64,000 nt of DNA from Falsiroseomonas algicola (GCF_011040385.1 NZ_JAAIKB010000010.1:62001-126000); one strand, 5' to 3'; numbered from the stretch's first letter, positions 24,472 through 33,340 are shown. Notes: generated from the letters alone by a model not told the origin. Translations and numbers: made by a program.

Positions 24472-26004
24472 ATGACAAGCTTGGCCGGGACGATCTGGGA
24501 CGGAATGGCTCTGTGGCGCCTGCGCGCCGCGCCGGATCCGGATTCGAAGCCCAGGGCCATCGCCCTGCCCGTCTCCTGGGATGAGGAGGCGGCCGAGGCG
24601 ATCGCCGCCATCGCCCCGGGCCAGGCACCGGTCGCCCTGCCCCGCCTCGCGGAATCCTGGATCGCGCCGCTCGTCGCGCGCGGTCGCCAGCTCGGCATCC
24701 TGGCCGATGCCGGGGAGCAGGACAGGTTCGCCCATGCGCTGCGGGGCCTGCTGCTGGCCCGCGCCGCGGCGCCGGGCCTCGCGATCTGGCGGGGGGACAC
24801 CCGTTCCGCCAGCCGCTTCGTGCTCAACCTGCCGGCCTTCCTGGATGCCGAGGGAGGCTTCGACGCGCGCGCTTATGCCGCGGCCGTCGCGACCGGCGTC
24901 CGGGTGCTCGACATCTGGACCCAAGCCAAGTCGCCGCGGCTTTCCGTTGGATTTGCTGACCTTGCCGGCCTGCTGGCCGGGCTCGGGCTGACCTACGACT
25001 CGGCAGAGGCCCGCGCCGTGGGGGCCGCCATCGCCGCCTTGACGCGCGGCGCGGCGGAGGCCGAGTCGGGCCGGATCGCGGAGCGACTCGGGGCGCGGGA
25101 GCCCGTGGCGCTGATCGCTCCCTCCCCGCCCGAGGAGACCGTGGTGCCGGGCCTGGCCGCGGCCGCCCGCGCCGCGCTGGACGAAGCCGCCGGAAGCCTC
25201 GGCCTGCGCCACCAGGCGCTGGTGGTGTTGGCGGCGCCCGATGCCGTGGAAAAGCTGCTCGGTGCCGAGACGGGCGGGCTGGCGCCCGCCAGCGGGCCGA
25301 CGCGCCTGACGCTGGACCGCGAAGGCTGGGTGGCAGAGGTGCCGACCCGCGCCGCGCTCCGCCTGGGCCGCGCGGAGGCCGAGCGCCTGCTCGCGCCCCC
25401 CTCCGACCAGGCCTGGACCGCCATGGCGCAGGCCATCGCCCCCTTCCTGCACGCCCCCGCCCCCATGCCGCTGGCCAGCGCCGCGCCGGCGAGCGCGCCC
25501 GCACCCCTGCCCGCCCGCGCCACCGCCCTGGCGACTCGCCCGGGCGGGTCCGTCTGGCGCGTGTCGGTCGGCGGCCACAAGGTGGTGCTGCGCACGACGG
25601 AGGATGGCAGCGGCAAGCTGTCCGAGGTGACGATCGCGCTGACGAAGGAAGGCGCCGCCTATCGCAGCCTGATGGATGCGATGCTGCATTCCGTCTCCAT
25701 CGGCCTGCAGAACGGCGTCGCGCTGGACCATTTCGTCGAGGCCCACGCCTATACCCGCTTCGGCCCCGCAGGCGCCGTGGAGGGCGACCCCGCCATCCGG
25801 CGCGCCACCTCCGTGCTGGACTGGGCCTTCCGCCGCCTGGCGCTGGAGTATCTGGGCCGCCGCGACCTGGCCGACCCGTCGGAGGCCGATTGCGCCCCGG
25901 ATGCCACGGGCAACGCGGCCGAACAGGCGCCGCTGCTGCCGATGGACCTGCCCGCATCGCCGGCGCCGCGCGCCCGGCGGCGGCAGTTCAAGCTGGTCGG
26001 GTAG
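24472..26004 (+). CDS. Ribonucleotide-reductase C-terminal-like protein without the catalytic barrel
   Basis: 510 residues. The C-terminal part (about 365-450) reads KLSEVTIALTKEGAAYRSLMDAM, ISIGLQNGVALDHFVEAH, YTRFGPAGAVEGDPAIRRATSVLDWAFRRLALEYLGRRDLAD, matching the tail of B12-dependent class II RNR (NrdJ). The N-terminal half is Ala/Leu-rich with PVSWDEEAAEAI, and shows no radical-enzyme core such as paired catalytic cysteines or the finger loop. So it is probably a paralogue that lost dNTP-making activity, as seen in some Acetobacteraceae. Its role is unknown. Confidence 0.75.
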   Translation: MTSLAGTIWDGMALWRLRAAPDPDSKPRAIALPVSWDEEAAEAIAAIAPGQAPVALPRLAESWIAPLVARGRQLGILADAGEQDRFAHALRGLLLARAAAPGLAIWRGDTRSASRFVLNLPAFLDAEGGFDARAYAAAVATGVRVLDIWTQAKSPRLSVGFADLAGLLAGLGLTYDSAEARAVGAAIAALTRGAAEAESGRIAERLGAREPVALIAPSPPEETVVPGLAAAARAALDEAAGSLGLRHQALVVLAAPDAVEKLLGAETGGLAPASGPTRLTLDREGWVAEVPTRAALRLGRAEAERLLAPPSDQAWTAMAQAIAPFLHAPAPMPLASAAPASAPAPLPARATALATRPGGSVWRVSVGGHKVVLRTTEDGSGKLSEVTIALTKEGAAYRSLMDAMLHSVSIGLQNGVALDHFVEAHAYTRFGPAGAVEGDPAIRRATSVLDWAFRRLALEYLGRRDLADPSEADCAPDATGNAAEQAPLLPMDLPASPAPRARRRQFKLVG

Positions 26005-26059
26005 CGTTTTCCGCGCGCCCGACGCAGTCTCCCGCCCGGCAAGCAGGGAGACCGCGCCA

Positions 26060-26527
26060 ATGGCTGGAACGATCGAAGGCAACCTCGCGAAGCTCGGCAT
26101 CACGCTGCCGGTGCCCGCCGCGCCGGTGGCGAACTACATCGCCTACAACATCGTGGGGAATCTGCTGGTCGTCTCCGGCCAGATCCCCTTCGTGGATGGC
26201 AAGGTCGCCTTCACCGGCAAGGTCGGCGCGGGCCTGTCCGTGGAACAGGGCCAGGAAGCGGCGCGCATCTGCTTCATCAACCTCGTCGCCCAGGTGAAGG
26301 CCGCCTGCGGGGGAGACCTCGATCGCGTGAAGCGCGTGGTGCGGCTCGGCGGCTTCATCGCGGCGGGGCCGGACTTCACCCAGCATGCGCTGGTGATGAA
26401 CGGCGCCTCCGACCTCGCGGTCGCCGTCTTCGGCGATGCCGGGCGCCATGCGCGGACCACCATCGGCGTGCCCTCCCTGCCGGCCGATGCGGCCGTCGAG
26501 GTCGAGGGGATGTTCGAGATCGCCTGA
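26060..26527 (+). CDS. RidA/YjgF family protein
   Basis: 155 residues, Rid superfamily enamine/imine deaminase fold. LLVVSGQIPFVDGKVAFTGKVG, VKRVVRLGGFIAAGPDF and ARTTIGVPSLPADAAVEVEGMFE are typical, with the Arg-Thr-Thr and Glu near the C-terminus at the active site. The canonical Arg of RidA is in HARTTIGV. It likely removes reactive enamines made by PLP enzymes. Confidence 0.93.
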   Translation: MAGTIEGNLAKLGITLPVPAAPVANYIAYNIVGNLLVVSGQIPFVDGKVAFTGKVGAGLSVEQGQEAARICFINLVAQVKAACGGDLDRVKRVVRLGGFIAAGPDFTQHALVMNGASDLAVAVFGDAGRHARTTIGVPSLPADAAVEVEGMFEIA

Positions 26528-26569
26528 GGCGGGCTTGAGCATCCGCCCGCCGACCCAAGCTGGACCTGC

Positions 26570-27736
26570 ATGCCCGATACGGCGCCCGCGCTGAACCTCT
26601 CGCTCCATCCCTCCATCGCGGCGATCCCCGCGATGGAGTGGGATGCCTGCGCGGGCTCCGCGAATCCCTTCGTCAGCCACGCCTTCCTCCTGGCACTGGA
26701 GGAATCGGGCAGCGTCGGCGGGCGAACGGGGTGGCTGCCACAGCATGCGGCGTTGCGGGACGAGGGCGGAAGGCTCGTCGCCTGCGCGCCGATGTATGCG
26801 AAGATGCACAGCCAGGGCGAATACGTCTTCGACCATGGCTGGGCGGATGCCTTCGAACGCGCGGGCGGGCGCTACTACCCGAAGCTGCAGGTGGCGGCGC
26901 CCTTCAGCCCGGTGCCCGGCCCGCGGCTGCTGGTGCGCCCGGGCTGCGAGGCCGGCGTCGCCGCGCTGGCGCAGGGGCTGGTGCAGGCCTGCGGGCAGCT
27001 CGACCTCTCCTCCATCCACGTCACCTTCTGCCAGGCACCGGAGTGGGAGGCGCTGGGCGAGGCCGGGTGGCTGCAACGCATCGGCACGCAGTTCCATTGG
27101 ACCAATGCGGGCTACACCAGCTTCGACGACTTCCTGGCCGCGCTGTCATCCCGCAAGCGGAAGCAGATCAAGCGGGAGCGCCGCGATGCCGAGGCCTCCG
27201 GCTTCGTCCTCAAGACGCTGCGGGGCCATGAGATCACGCCCCGCCACTGGGACGCCTTCCACCGCTTCTACCTCTCCACCTCCGACAAGAAGTGGGGCCG
27301 CAGCGCCTACCTGAAGAAGGCCTTCTGGCCGATGCTCGGCGAACGGCTCGGCGACCGCGTCGTGCTGATGGTGGCGGAGCAGGAGGGGGAGCCCGTCGCC
27401 GGCGCGCTGAACCTGCTGGGGGAGGACGCGCTGTTCGGCCGCAACTGGGGCTGCCTGGTCGATGCGCCCTTCCTGCATTTCGAGCTCTGCTACTATCGCG
27501 CCATCGATTTCGCGATCGAGCACAGGCTGCCGCGCGTCGAGGCCGGCGCGCAGGGCGAGCACAAGATCCAGCGCGGCTACCTGCCCGTGCCGACCTACTC
27601 CGCCCATTGGATCGAACATCGCGGCCTGCGTCGCGCGGTCGCCGATTTCCTGGCGCAGGAACGCCCCGCCATGATGCAGGAGATCGAGGCGCTGGCGGAG
27701 ATGTCGCCGTTCCGGAAGGACGGCGAGGCGGGCTGA
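26570..27736 (+). CDS. FemAB/GNAT-like acyltransferase (DUF482-type)
   Basis: 388 residues. Starts with HPSIAAIPAMEWDACAGSANPFVSHAFLLALEESG and contains EYVFDHGWADAFERAGG, QFHWTNAGYTSFDDFLAALSSRKRKQIKRER and the closing HKIQRGYLPVPTYSAHWIEH. This is the peptidogalycan/peptidoglycan biosynthesis-like family with two GNAT folds, often called DUF482. Substrate unknown. Its stop overlaps the next ATG. Confidence 0.88.
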   Translation: MPDTAPALNLSLHPSIAAIPAMEWDACAGSANPFVSHAFLLALEESGSVGGRTGWLPQHAALRDEGGRLVACAPMYAKMHSQGEYVFDHGWADAFERAGGRYYPKLQVAAPFSPVPGPRLLVRPGCEAGVAALAQGLVQACGQLDLSSIHVTFCQAPEWEALGEAGWLQRIGTQFHWTNAGYTSFDDFLAALSSRKRKQIKRERRDAEASGFVLKTLRGHEITPRHWDAFHRFYLSTSDKKWGRSAYLKKAFWPMLGERLGDRVVLMVAEQEGEPVAGALNLLGEDALFGRNWGCLVDAPFLHFELCYYRAIDFAIEHRLPRVEAGAQGEHKIQRGYLPVPTYSAHWIEHRGLRRAVADFLAQERPAMMQEIEALAEMSPFRKDGEAG

Positions 27737-28131
27737 TGGGCTCGCCCTTCTACGCCCGCATCAAGGGCGACGTGCTCGCCATCGTCGCCACCATCCCCGC
27801 CGGACGCATCGCGAGCTTCGCCGATATCGGCGCGCATCTCGACGTCATGCCCCGCCACGTCGCCTACATCCTCTCGATGCTGTCGGAGATCGAGAAGGCG
27901 ACGCTGCCCTGGCACCGCGTGGTGGCGGCGGATGGCAGGCTCGGCGTGCCCAAGGCGGGCGCGGATGGCACGCCGCAGCGCGCGGCTTTGGAAGCGGAGG
28001 GCGCGGCCTTCGATACCGACGGGCGCATCACCGATGCCGTCGCGCGGTCGGTCGCGGTGGACAGCCTGCCGCATGGCGTGCCACGGCAGACACGCCCCGC
28101 CACCGCCCCGAAAGCCCCGCGCCGCCGATGA
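27736..28131 (+). CDS. Alkyltransferase-like protein (ATL), MGMT relative
   Basis: 131 residues. The DNA-binding domain of O6-methylguanine methyltransferase is clear (VLAIVATIPAGRIASFADIGAHLDV, WHRVVAADGRLGVPK), but the alkyl-accepting cysteine in the Pro-Cys-His-Arg motif reads Trp (LPWHRVV). That substitution marks ATL proteins, which bind alkylated bases and recruit nucleotide excision repair instead of repairing them directly. A C-terminal PAPKAP-like basic tail is extra. Start overlaps the FemAB-like stop and the end overlaps the GNAT start. Confidence 0.9.
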   Translation: MGSPFYARIKGDVLAIVATIPAGRIASFADIGAHLDVMPRHVAYILSMLSEIEKATLPWHRVVAADGRLGVPKAGADGTPQRAALEAEGAAFDTDGRITDAVARSVAVDSLPHGVPRQTRPATAPKAPRRR

Positions 28132-28580
28132 TCGCCATCGAGGATCCCGCCCAGCCCGAGATCATCGCCATGCTGGAGGAAGGCGAGGCGCACAGCGCCA
28201 GCCTCTACCCCGCGGAGAGCAACCACCACCTGCCGCTCGACGCACTGCGCGCGCCCGGCGTGCTGTTCCATGTCGCACGCGATGCCGCCGGCCGCGCCAT
28301 CGGCACCGGCGCCATCGTCGTGAAGGGCGACTGGGCGGAGGTGAAACGCATGTGGACGGCGCCGGACGCGCGCGGCCAGGGCGTGGCGGCCGCCATGCTG
28401 ACCGCGGTGCTGAACGCCGCCCGCGCGCGCGGCATTGGCCTGCTGCGGCTGGAGACCGGCATCCACAGCCACGCCGCGATCGCCCTCTATCGCCGCCACG
28501 GCTTCATGGAGATCGAGGCCTTCGAGGGCTACGCGCCCGATCCGCTGAGCGTCTTCATGGAACGCCGCGAACCGGTGTAG
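28128..28580 (+). CDS. GNAT family N-acetyltransferase
   Basis: 150 residues. Motif A is visible as MWTAPDARGQGVAAAMLTAVLNAAR with the Arg-x-x-Gly-x-Ala acetyl-CoA site, followed by IGLLRLETGIHSHAAIALYRRHGFMEI. Substrate unknown. It starts inside the last codon of the ATL gene. Confidence 0.92.
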   Translation: MIAIEDPAQPEIIAMLEEGEAHSASLYPAESNHHLPLDALRAPGVLFHVARDAAGRAIGTGAIVVKGDWAEVKRMWTAPDARGQGVAAAMLTAVLNAARARGIGLLRLETGIHSHAAIALYRRHGFMEIEAFEGYAPDPLSVFMERREPV

Positions 28581-28590
28581 ACCCCTCCGC

Positions 28591-29472
28591 GTGATCCTCG
28601 CCTATTTCCAGCTCGCCCTCTCCATGGCGTTGGTCGGCGCCAATGTGGGCGTGGCCAAGCTCCTGGCGCAGGACCTGCCCATCCCCATGATCGCGGGCCT
28701 GCGCTGCGCGCTGGCCGTGCTGGTGCTGTGGCCGCTGGCCAAGGCGATGGAGGGGCTCCCCTCGATCGAGCGCCGCGGCCTCTGGAACCTGGCGCTGCAG
28801 GCCTTCTTCGGCACCGTTATCTACAATGCCGGGCTGCTGGGCGGGCTGCGGCTGACGACGGCGCTGGAGGCGGGACTGGTGCTGGCGACGCTGCCTGCCG
28901 TCGTCGCCATCGGCAGCGCGCTCTGGCTGCGGGAGAGGCTGCCGCCTCGGCAATGGGCGGCGGTCGCACTCGCGGCCTTCGGCATGGCGGCGATCACCCT
29001 GGCGCGGCTCGGCGGCGACGGCGGGCATGGCAGCCTCATCGGCAATCTGCTGGTCTTCGGCGGCGTCTGCGGGGAAGCGCTCTATGTCCTGCTGGCGAAG
29101 CGGCTGGCGGGCCATGCGCCGGTGGTCACCGCCAGCCTCTGGATGCAGGTCTTCTCCGCCCTGATGCTGCTGCCCTTCTGCCTCCCCGTGGCCGGCGCGG
29201 TGGTGGCGCTGGCGGAGCCCGCGACGGCGGGACTGCTCGTCTTCCATTCGCTGACCGCCTCCGTCCTCTGCCTGCTGCTCTGGTACCAGGGGCTGAAGCG
29301 GGCGCCGGCGGGGATCGCCGGGGTCTTCACCGCCTTCCTGCCCGCGACCTCTGCCCTGGTCGCGATCTTCTTCCTGGGCGAGGTCTTCACCCTCACCCAC
29401 GGCGCCGGCTTCGTGCTGCTGACCGGCAGCATGCTGCTGGCAACCTGGCCATCACGCCGGCGCGCAGCCTGA
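28591..29472 (+). CDS. EamA-family drug/metabolite transporter
   Basis: 293 residues with ten predicted helices in two repeats. The start is GTG at 28591. LRLTTALEAGLVLATLPAVVAI and FHSLTASVLCLLLWYQGLKRAPAGIAGVFTAFLPATSALVAI show the paired EamA motifs. Probably an amino-acid or metabolite exporter in the inner membrane; substrate not predictable. Confidence 0.92.
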   Translation: MILAYFQLALSMALVGANVGVAKLLAQDLPIPMIAGLRCALAVLVLWPLAKAMEGLPSIERRGLWNLALQAFFGTVIYNAGLLGGLRLTTALEAGLVLATLPAVVAIGSALWLRERLPPRQWAAVALAAFGMAAITLARLGGDGGHGSLIGNLLVFGGVCGEALYVLLAKRLAGHAPVVTASLWMQVFSALMLLPFCLPVAGAVVALAEPATAGLLVFHSLTASVLCLLLWYQGLKRAPAGIAGVFTAFLPATSALVAIFFLGEVFTLTHGAGFVLLTGSMLLATWPSRRRAA

Positions 29473-29518
29473 CCGGAAGGGCTTCGCAAGCCGGCCAGGC
29501 CGCTGTTACGCTTTCCGC

Positions 29519-29812
29519 GTGAGACGAACGAAAGCCCTGCGCCTGGTGCTGCTGGGGGGCGGCGTGACATCCCTGCTCGCGGCCTGCGGCGATGACGAGG
29601 CGCGCGCCGCGGAATGCGCGCGGGCGCGCGCCGAACAGCGCCCGAATGCGGAGCAGATCTGCCAGCAGAGCCGCTCGCGTTCATCGCATTACGGCGGCTC
29701 CTGGTTCAGCGGGCGGACCTCCTCCGCCTCCGGCGCCGCGACCGCCGCCAGCCAGGGTGGCTCCTCCGCCCGCGGCGGCTTCGGGGGCTCCACCTCCTCG
29801 AGCAGCAGCTGA
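29519..29812 (+). CDS. Small lipoprotein, DUF1190/YgiB-like
   Basis: 97 residues beginning GTG at 29519. The signal peptide ends in the lipobox LLAAC, and the mature part is Ser/Gly-rich with CARARAEQRPNAEQICQQS and GRTSSASGAATAASQGGSSARGG. It is followed at once by a glutathionylspermidine-synthase-like gene and a DUF350 gene, the same company kept by E. coli YgiB/YgiC and YjfMCL, so it is likely the YgiB/DUF1190 member. Sequence similarity itself is thin. Confidence 0.65.
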   Translation: MRRTKALRLVLLGGGVTSLLAACGDDEARAAECARARAEQRPNAEQICQQSRSRSSHYGGSWFSGRTSSASGAATAASQGGSSARGGFGGSTSSSSS

Positions 29813-29814
29813 GC

Positions 29815-30945
29815 ATGCGGCGCGTCGCGATGCCCGCACGGCCCGACCTGCGGGAACGCGCCGCGCGGCTCGGCTTCGCCTTCGCGGAGATCGCGGGCGA
29901 GCCCTATTGGGACGAGACCGCCTGCTACCGCTTCGACGCTGGCGAGATCGACGTGCTGGACGACGCGACGGTCGAGATCGACGCGCGGTGCCGCGAGGCC
30001 GTGGCCTATGCCGTCGGGCATGGCATGAACGGGCCGCTCGGGATCCCGGATGGCGCCTGGCCGCTGGTGACGCGAAGCTGGGAAAAGCAGGAGCCCAGCC
30101 TCTATGGCCGCTTCGACCTGCGCTGGGACGGCACGGGCGCGCCGAAGCTCCTGGAATACAACGCCGATACGCCGACCGCGCTGTTCGAGGCCGGCGTCAT
30201 CCAGTGGGAATGGCTGCAATGCCTCAGCGAGGGCGAAGCGCGGCCCGCCGACCAGTTCAATTCCATCCATGAGGCGCTGATCGCCACCTGGCCGACCATG
30301 AAGCTGCCCGCCCGCGTCCACTTCGCCTGCGTGCGCGACCATGCGGAGGATCGCGGCACCATCGACTACCTCCGCGACACCGCCATCCAGGCGGGGATCG
30401 AGGCGCCCTTCCTCTTCATGGACGAGATCGGCTGGGGCCGCGGCCGCTTCCGGGACATGGAGGAGCGGGAGATCAGCGCGATCTTCAAGCTCTACCCCTG
30501 GGACTGGCTGCTGGCGGAGCCTTTCGCGGCCAACATCGCCACCGCGCCGACGCGTTGGATCGAGCCCTGCTGGCGCCTCATCCCGGCCTCCAAGGCCTTC
30601 CTTTCGCTGCTCTGGTACCTCTTCCCGGACCATCCGAACCTGCTGCCCGCCTTTCTCGAATCCGGGAAGACGGGCGGGCCGGAGATCTCGAAGCCTTTCT
30701 GGGGGCGGGAGGGTGCCAACATCGTCGCCCCGGGGATCGAGACCCCCGGCCCCTATGCCGCGCAACCGCGGGTCTGGCAGGAATATGCGGAGTTGCCCTG
30801 CTTCGATGGCCGCTATCCCGTGATCGGGTCCTGGATCATCGGCGGCCGCGCCTGCGGCATCGGCATCCGGGAAGACGCGACGCCGGTGACGCGCGACACC
30901 AGCCGCTTCGTGCCGCACCTCTTCCAGGGGGAGAACCCATCGTGA
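29815..30945 (+). CDS. Glutathionylspermidine synthase family ATP-grasp ligase (YgiC/YjfC-like)
   Basis: 376 residues. GRFDLRWDGTGAPKLLEYNADTPTALFEAG is the GSP-synthase ATP-grasp signature; DWLLAEPFAANIATAPTRWIEPCWR, LLPAFLESGKTG and SWIIGGRACGIGIREDATPVTRDTSRFVPHL finish the fold. It resembles E. coli YgiC, whose true substrate remains unclear; it lacks the amidase domain. ATG at 29815 lies two bases after the lipoprotein stop and the stop overlaps the next gene. Confidence 0.92.
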   Translation: MRRVAMPARPDLRERAARLGFAFAEIAGEPYWDETACYRFDAGEIDVLDDATVEIDARCREAVAYAVGHGMNGPLGIPDGAWPLVTRSWEKQEPSLYGRFDLRWDGTGAPKLLEYNADTPTALFEAGVIQWEWLQCLSEGEARPADQFNSIHEALIATWPTMKLPARVHFACVRDHAEDRGTIDYLRDTAIQAGIEAPFLFMDEIGWGRGRFRDMEEREISAIFKLYPWDWLLAEPFAANIATAPTRWIEPCWRLIPASKAFLSLLWYLFPDHPNLLPAFLESGKTGGPEISKPFWGREGANIVAPGIETPGPYAAQPRVWQEYAELPCFDGRYPVIGSWIIGGRACGIGIREDATPVTRDTSRFVPHLFQGENPS

Positions 30946-31343
30946 CCAGCCTCGCCACCCTGCCCGGCTTCCTGATCCACTTCCTCGTCGCCATCGCGCT
31001 GCTGGCCTTCGCGCTGACGACCTATCTGCGCGTCACGCCGCATGACGAGATGGCGCTGATCCGCGCCGGCAATTCGGGCGCAGCGATCGCCCTGGCGGGC
31101 GCCATCATCGGCTTCGCGCTGCCCATCGCCAGCGCCTTCGCGCATTCCGTCAACATCCTGGATGCCGCGGTCTGGGCCGTGGTGGCGCTGCTGGTGCAGC
31201 TGCTGACCTTCTTCGCGGTGGCTAAGCTGCTCGGCAGCGGCTGGCGCGCGGCGATGGAGAAAGGGGACAGCGCGGGGTCCATCCTGAAGGCGGCGGTGGC
31301 GATCGCGGTGGGGATGCTGAACGCGGCCTGCCTGAGCACGTGA
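30942..31343 (+). CDS. DUF350 membrane protein (YjfL-like)
   Basis: 133 residues, four hydrophobic segments. VTPHDEMALIRAGNSGAAIALAGAIIGFALPIASA and a second copy-like half (FFAVAKLLG... ILKAAVAIAVGMLNAACLST) are typical of the DUF350/UPF0719 family. GTG at 30942 overlaps the preceding stop. Members sit with YgiB/YgiC-type genes; function unknown. Confidence 0.92.
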   Translation: MTSLATLPGFLIHFLVAIALLAFALTTYLRVTPHDEMALIRAGNSGAAIALAGAIIGFALPIASAFAHSVNILDAAVWAVVALLVQLLTFFAVAKLLGSGWRAAMEKGDSAGSILKAAVAIAVGMLNAACLST

Positions 31344-33340
31344 GGGCGTGGTTCGCCTGCACCGGCGCAGAATTGCTGGCGCGCGACCCGCAGGACACCA
31401 TCGGCCGCCTGGCGGCAGCGCAGCAATCCCGCGGCCATGCCGGCAGCATCGACCAGGACTACGCCTGGCAGGGACAGATACGCGCTCTGGCCGCGGCGAT
31501 CTCGGAAGCCGGCGGCGAGGCCTGGACCATCGCGATGGAATACGACCTGTTGCGGCTGGAGAAGCGCATCGACGCCGTCATGCTGACCGACCGCGCCATC
31601 ATCGCGCTGGAGTTCAAGACTGCCGCGGCCACCAACGCCACGCTGGCGGAAGCGGAGGATTACGCGCTGGACCTGCGCGACTTCCACGCCGGCAGCCGCA
31701 CCCACCCCATCGTGCCGGTGCTGGTCGCGGGTGCGGGCGGCTTCGTGCCGCCGGCGCAGCCGCCGCTGATCTGGCATGGCGTGACGCAGCCCATCGCCTG
31801 CGGCAGTGCCGGGCTCGGCGCGCTTCTGCGCTGGGTGCAGTCGGCTGCACCGGAACCAGCCCGGCGCCTGGATGGCCCGGCCTGGCTCGATGCGCCCTAT
31901 CGCCCGGTGCCGACCATCGTGGAGGCGGCGACGCTACTCTACGCCCGGAACGGGGTGCAGGAGATCGCCACGGCACGCGCCGATGCCGCCAACCTGACGC
32001 GCACCGCACAGGCGATCCGCGACGCCGTGGCGGAAGCGCGACGGGATGGCGCGAAGCTCGTCGTCTTCGTCACCGGCATCCCTGGCGCGGGCAAGACTCT
32101 CTGCGGCCTCAACGCCATCTTCGGCGAAGCGCGGATCGAGGGAGCCGCCTTCCTGACCGGCAATGCACCGCTGGTCACCGTGCTGCGCGCGGCGCTCGCG
32201 CGGGATGCGGTGGCGCGTGGCGAGTGCAAGCGGCCGGAGGCGGAGCGCCGCGTGAAGGCCGCGCTGCAGAATGTGCACCGCTTCCTGGAAGACAACGCCC
32301 GGCCCGGCCTGGCCGCGCCGCCGCCCGAGCGCCTGATCGTCTTCGACGAGGCGCAGCGCGCCTGGAACGAGGCGAAGGCGGTGCTGGGCACACGCAACAG
32401 GCCCTCGACTCTGACGATGAGCGAACCCGCGCACACGCTCGACATCATGGGCCGGCACGAAGGCTGGGCGGTGGTGGTCGCGCTCATCGGCAATGGGCAG
32501 GAGATCAACACCGGCGAGGCAGGGCTGCAGGAATGGGGCCGCGTCATCGCCGCCGATGCGCGCTGGCGCGCACTCGCCGCGCCGCGCGCCATCAAGGCGG
32601 AGGAGCCCGCGCAGCGCCTGGCCGACCCCGGCGCGCCGTGGCTGCGGATCGAGCCAGCGCTCGACCTGGCGACGCCCATCCGGAGCGTGCGCGAAAGCGC
32701 CGGCGCCGCCTGGGTGGATGCCGTGCTGCGCGGCGCCGTGGCGGAGGCGCGCGACATCGCGGCGGGCTGCGAGGCGCTGCCCTTCCTGCTGACACGCGAC
32801 CTCGATGCCATGCGCGCCGCGCTGCGCCGCCTTGCACGCGGCCAGCGCCGCGCCGGGCTTCTCGCCGCGGCCGGTGCCAAGCGGCTGCGGGCGGAGGGGC
32901 TCGGCGTGCAGGTGGAGGATGTGGCCGACTGGTTTCTCCGCCGCTGGCCGGACATCCGCGCCTCCGACGCGCTGGAGACGATCGCGACGGAATATGACTG
33001 CCAGGGTCTGGAGTTGGATGTCGCGGGCCTCGCCTGGGGCGGCGATTTCATCCGGCAGGCGGGCGAATGGCAGGCGCGGCGCTTCGTCGGCGCGGCCTGG
33101 CAGCGCGACCTCAAGGAATTCGACTTCGTCCGCAACACCTACCGCGTGCTGCTGACCCGCGCCCGCTACGAGACGGTAATCTGGGTGCCGCGCGGCAGCG
33201 CGCGCGGCACGCCCTTCCATGACCCGACGCGCGATGCCGCGACCTACGACGCCATCGCCGATTTCCTCGAGGCCTGCGGCGCCGTGCCCCTGACCGCTGA
33301 CGCGCCCGTGCGGGACGAGGCCCCTGCCCTGCTGCTATAG
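31340..33340 (+). CDS. PD-(D/E)XK-like nuclease domain fused to a DUF2075 (Schlafen/helicase-like) ATPase
   Basis: 666 residues. Residues about 40-100 carry an endonuclease-like arrangement: Asp78 (RIDAVML) and Glu91-Phe-Lys93 (ALEFKT), the D...ExK core. The C-terminal half is the DUF2075 ATPase: Walker A GIPGAGKT (246-253), Walker B LIVFDEAQRAW (332-342), MSEPAHTLDIMGR, and motifs LAYGEY-like EYDCQGLELDVAGLAWG and FVRNTYRVLLTRARY. Helicase-like DUF2075 proteins occur in defence islands. GTG at 31340 overlaps the DUF350 stop (GTGA), so it belongs to the same operon. Defence against phage is inference. Confidence 0.85.
   Translation: MRAWFACTGAELLARDPQDTIGRLAAAQQSRGHAGSIDQDYAWQGQIRALAAAISEAGGEAWTIAMEYDLLRLEKRIDAVMLTDRAIIALEFKTAAATNATLAEAEDYALDLRDFHAGSRTHPIVPVLVAGAGGFVPPAQPPLIWHGVTQPIACGSAGLGALLRWVQSAAPEPARRLDGPAWLDAPYRPVPTIVEAATLLYARNGVQEIATARADAANLTRTAQAIRDAVAEARRDGAKLVVFVTGIPGAGKTLCGLNAIFGEARIEGAAFLTGNAPLVTVLRAALARDAVARGECKRPEAERRVKAALQNVHRFLEDNARPGLAAPPPERLIVFDEAQRAWNEAKAVLGTRNRPSTLTMSEPAHTLDIMGRHEGWAVVVALIGNGQEINTGEAGLQEWGRVIAADARWRALAAPRAIKAEEPAQRLADPGAPWLRIEPALDLATPIRSVRESAGAAWVDAVLRGAVAEARDIAAGCEALPFLLTRDLDAMRAALRRLARGQRRAGLLAAAGAKRLRAEGLGVQVEDVADWFLRRWPDIRASDALETIATEYDCQGLELDVAGLAWGGDFIRQAGEWQARRFVGAAWQRDLKEFDFVRNTYRVLLTRARYETVIWVPRGSARGTPFHDPTRDAATYDAIADFLEACGAVPLTADAPVRDEAPALLL

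Noticed and set aside
23914-26103. Long minus-strand frame running through the RNR-tail-like gene into NDUFA12
   Set aside because: Only its last part is real (NDUFA12-like); the rest is antisense to the RNR-tail-like gene and mosaic in composition.
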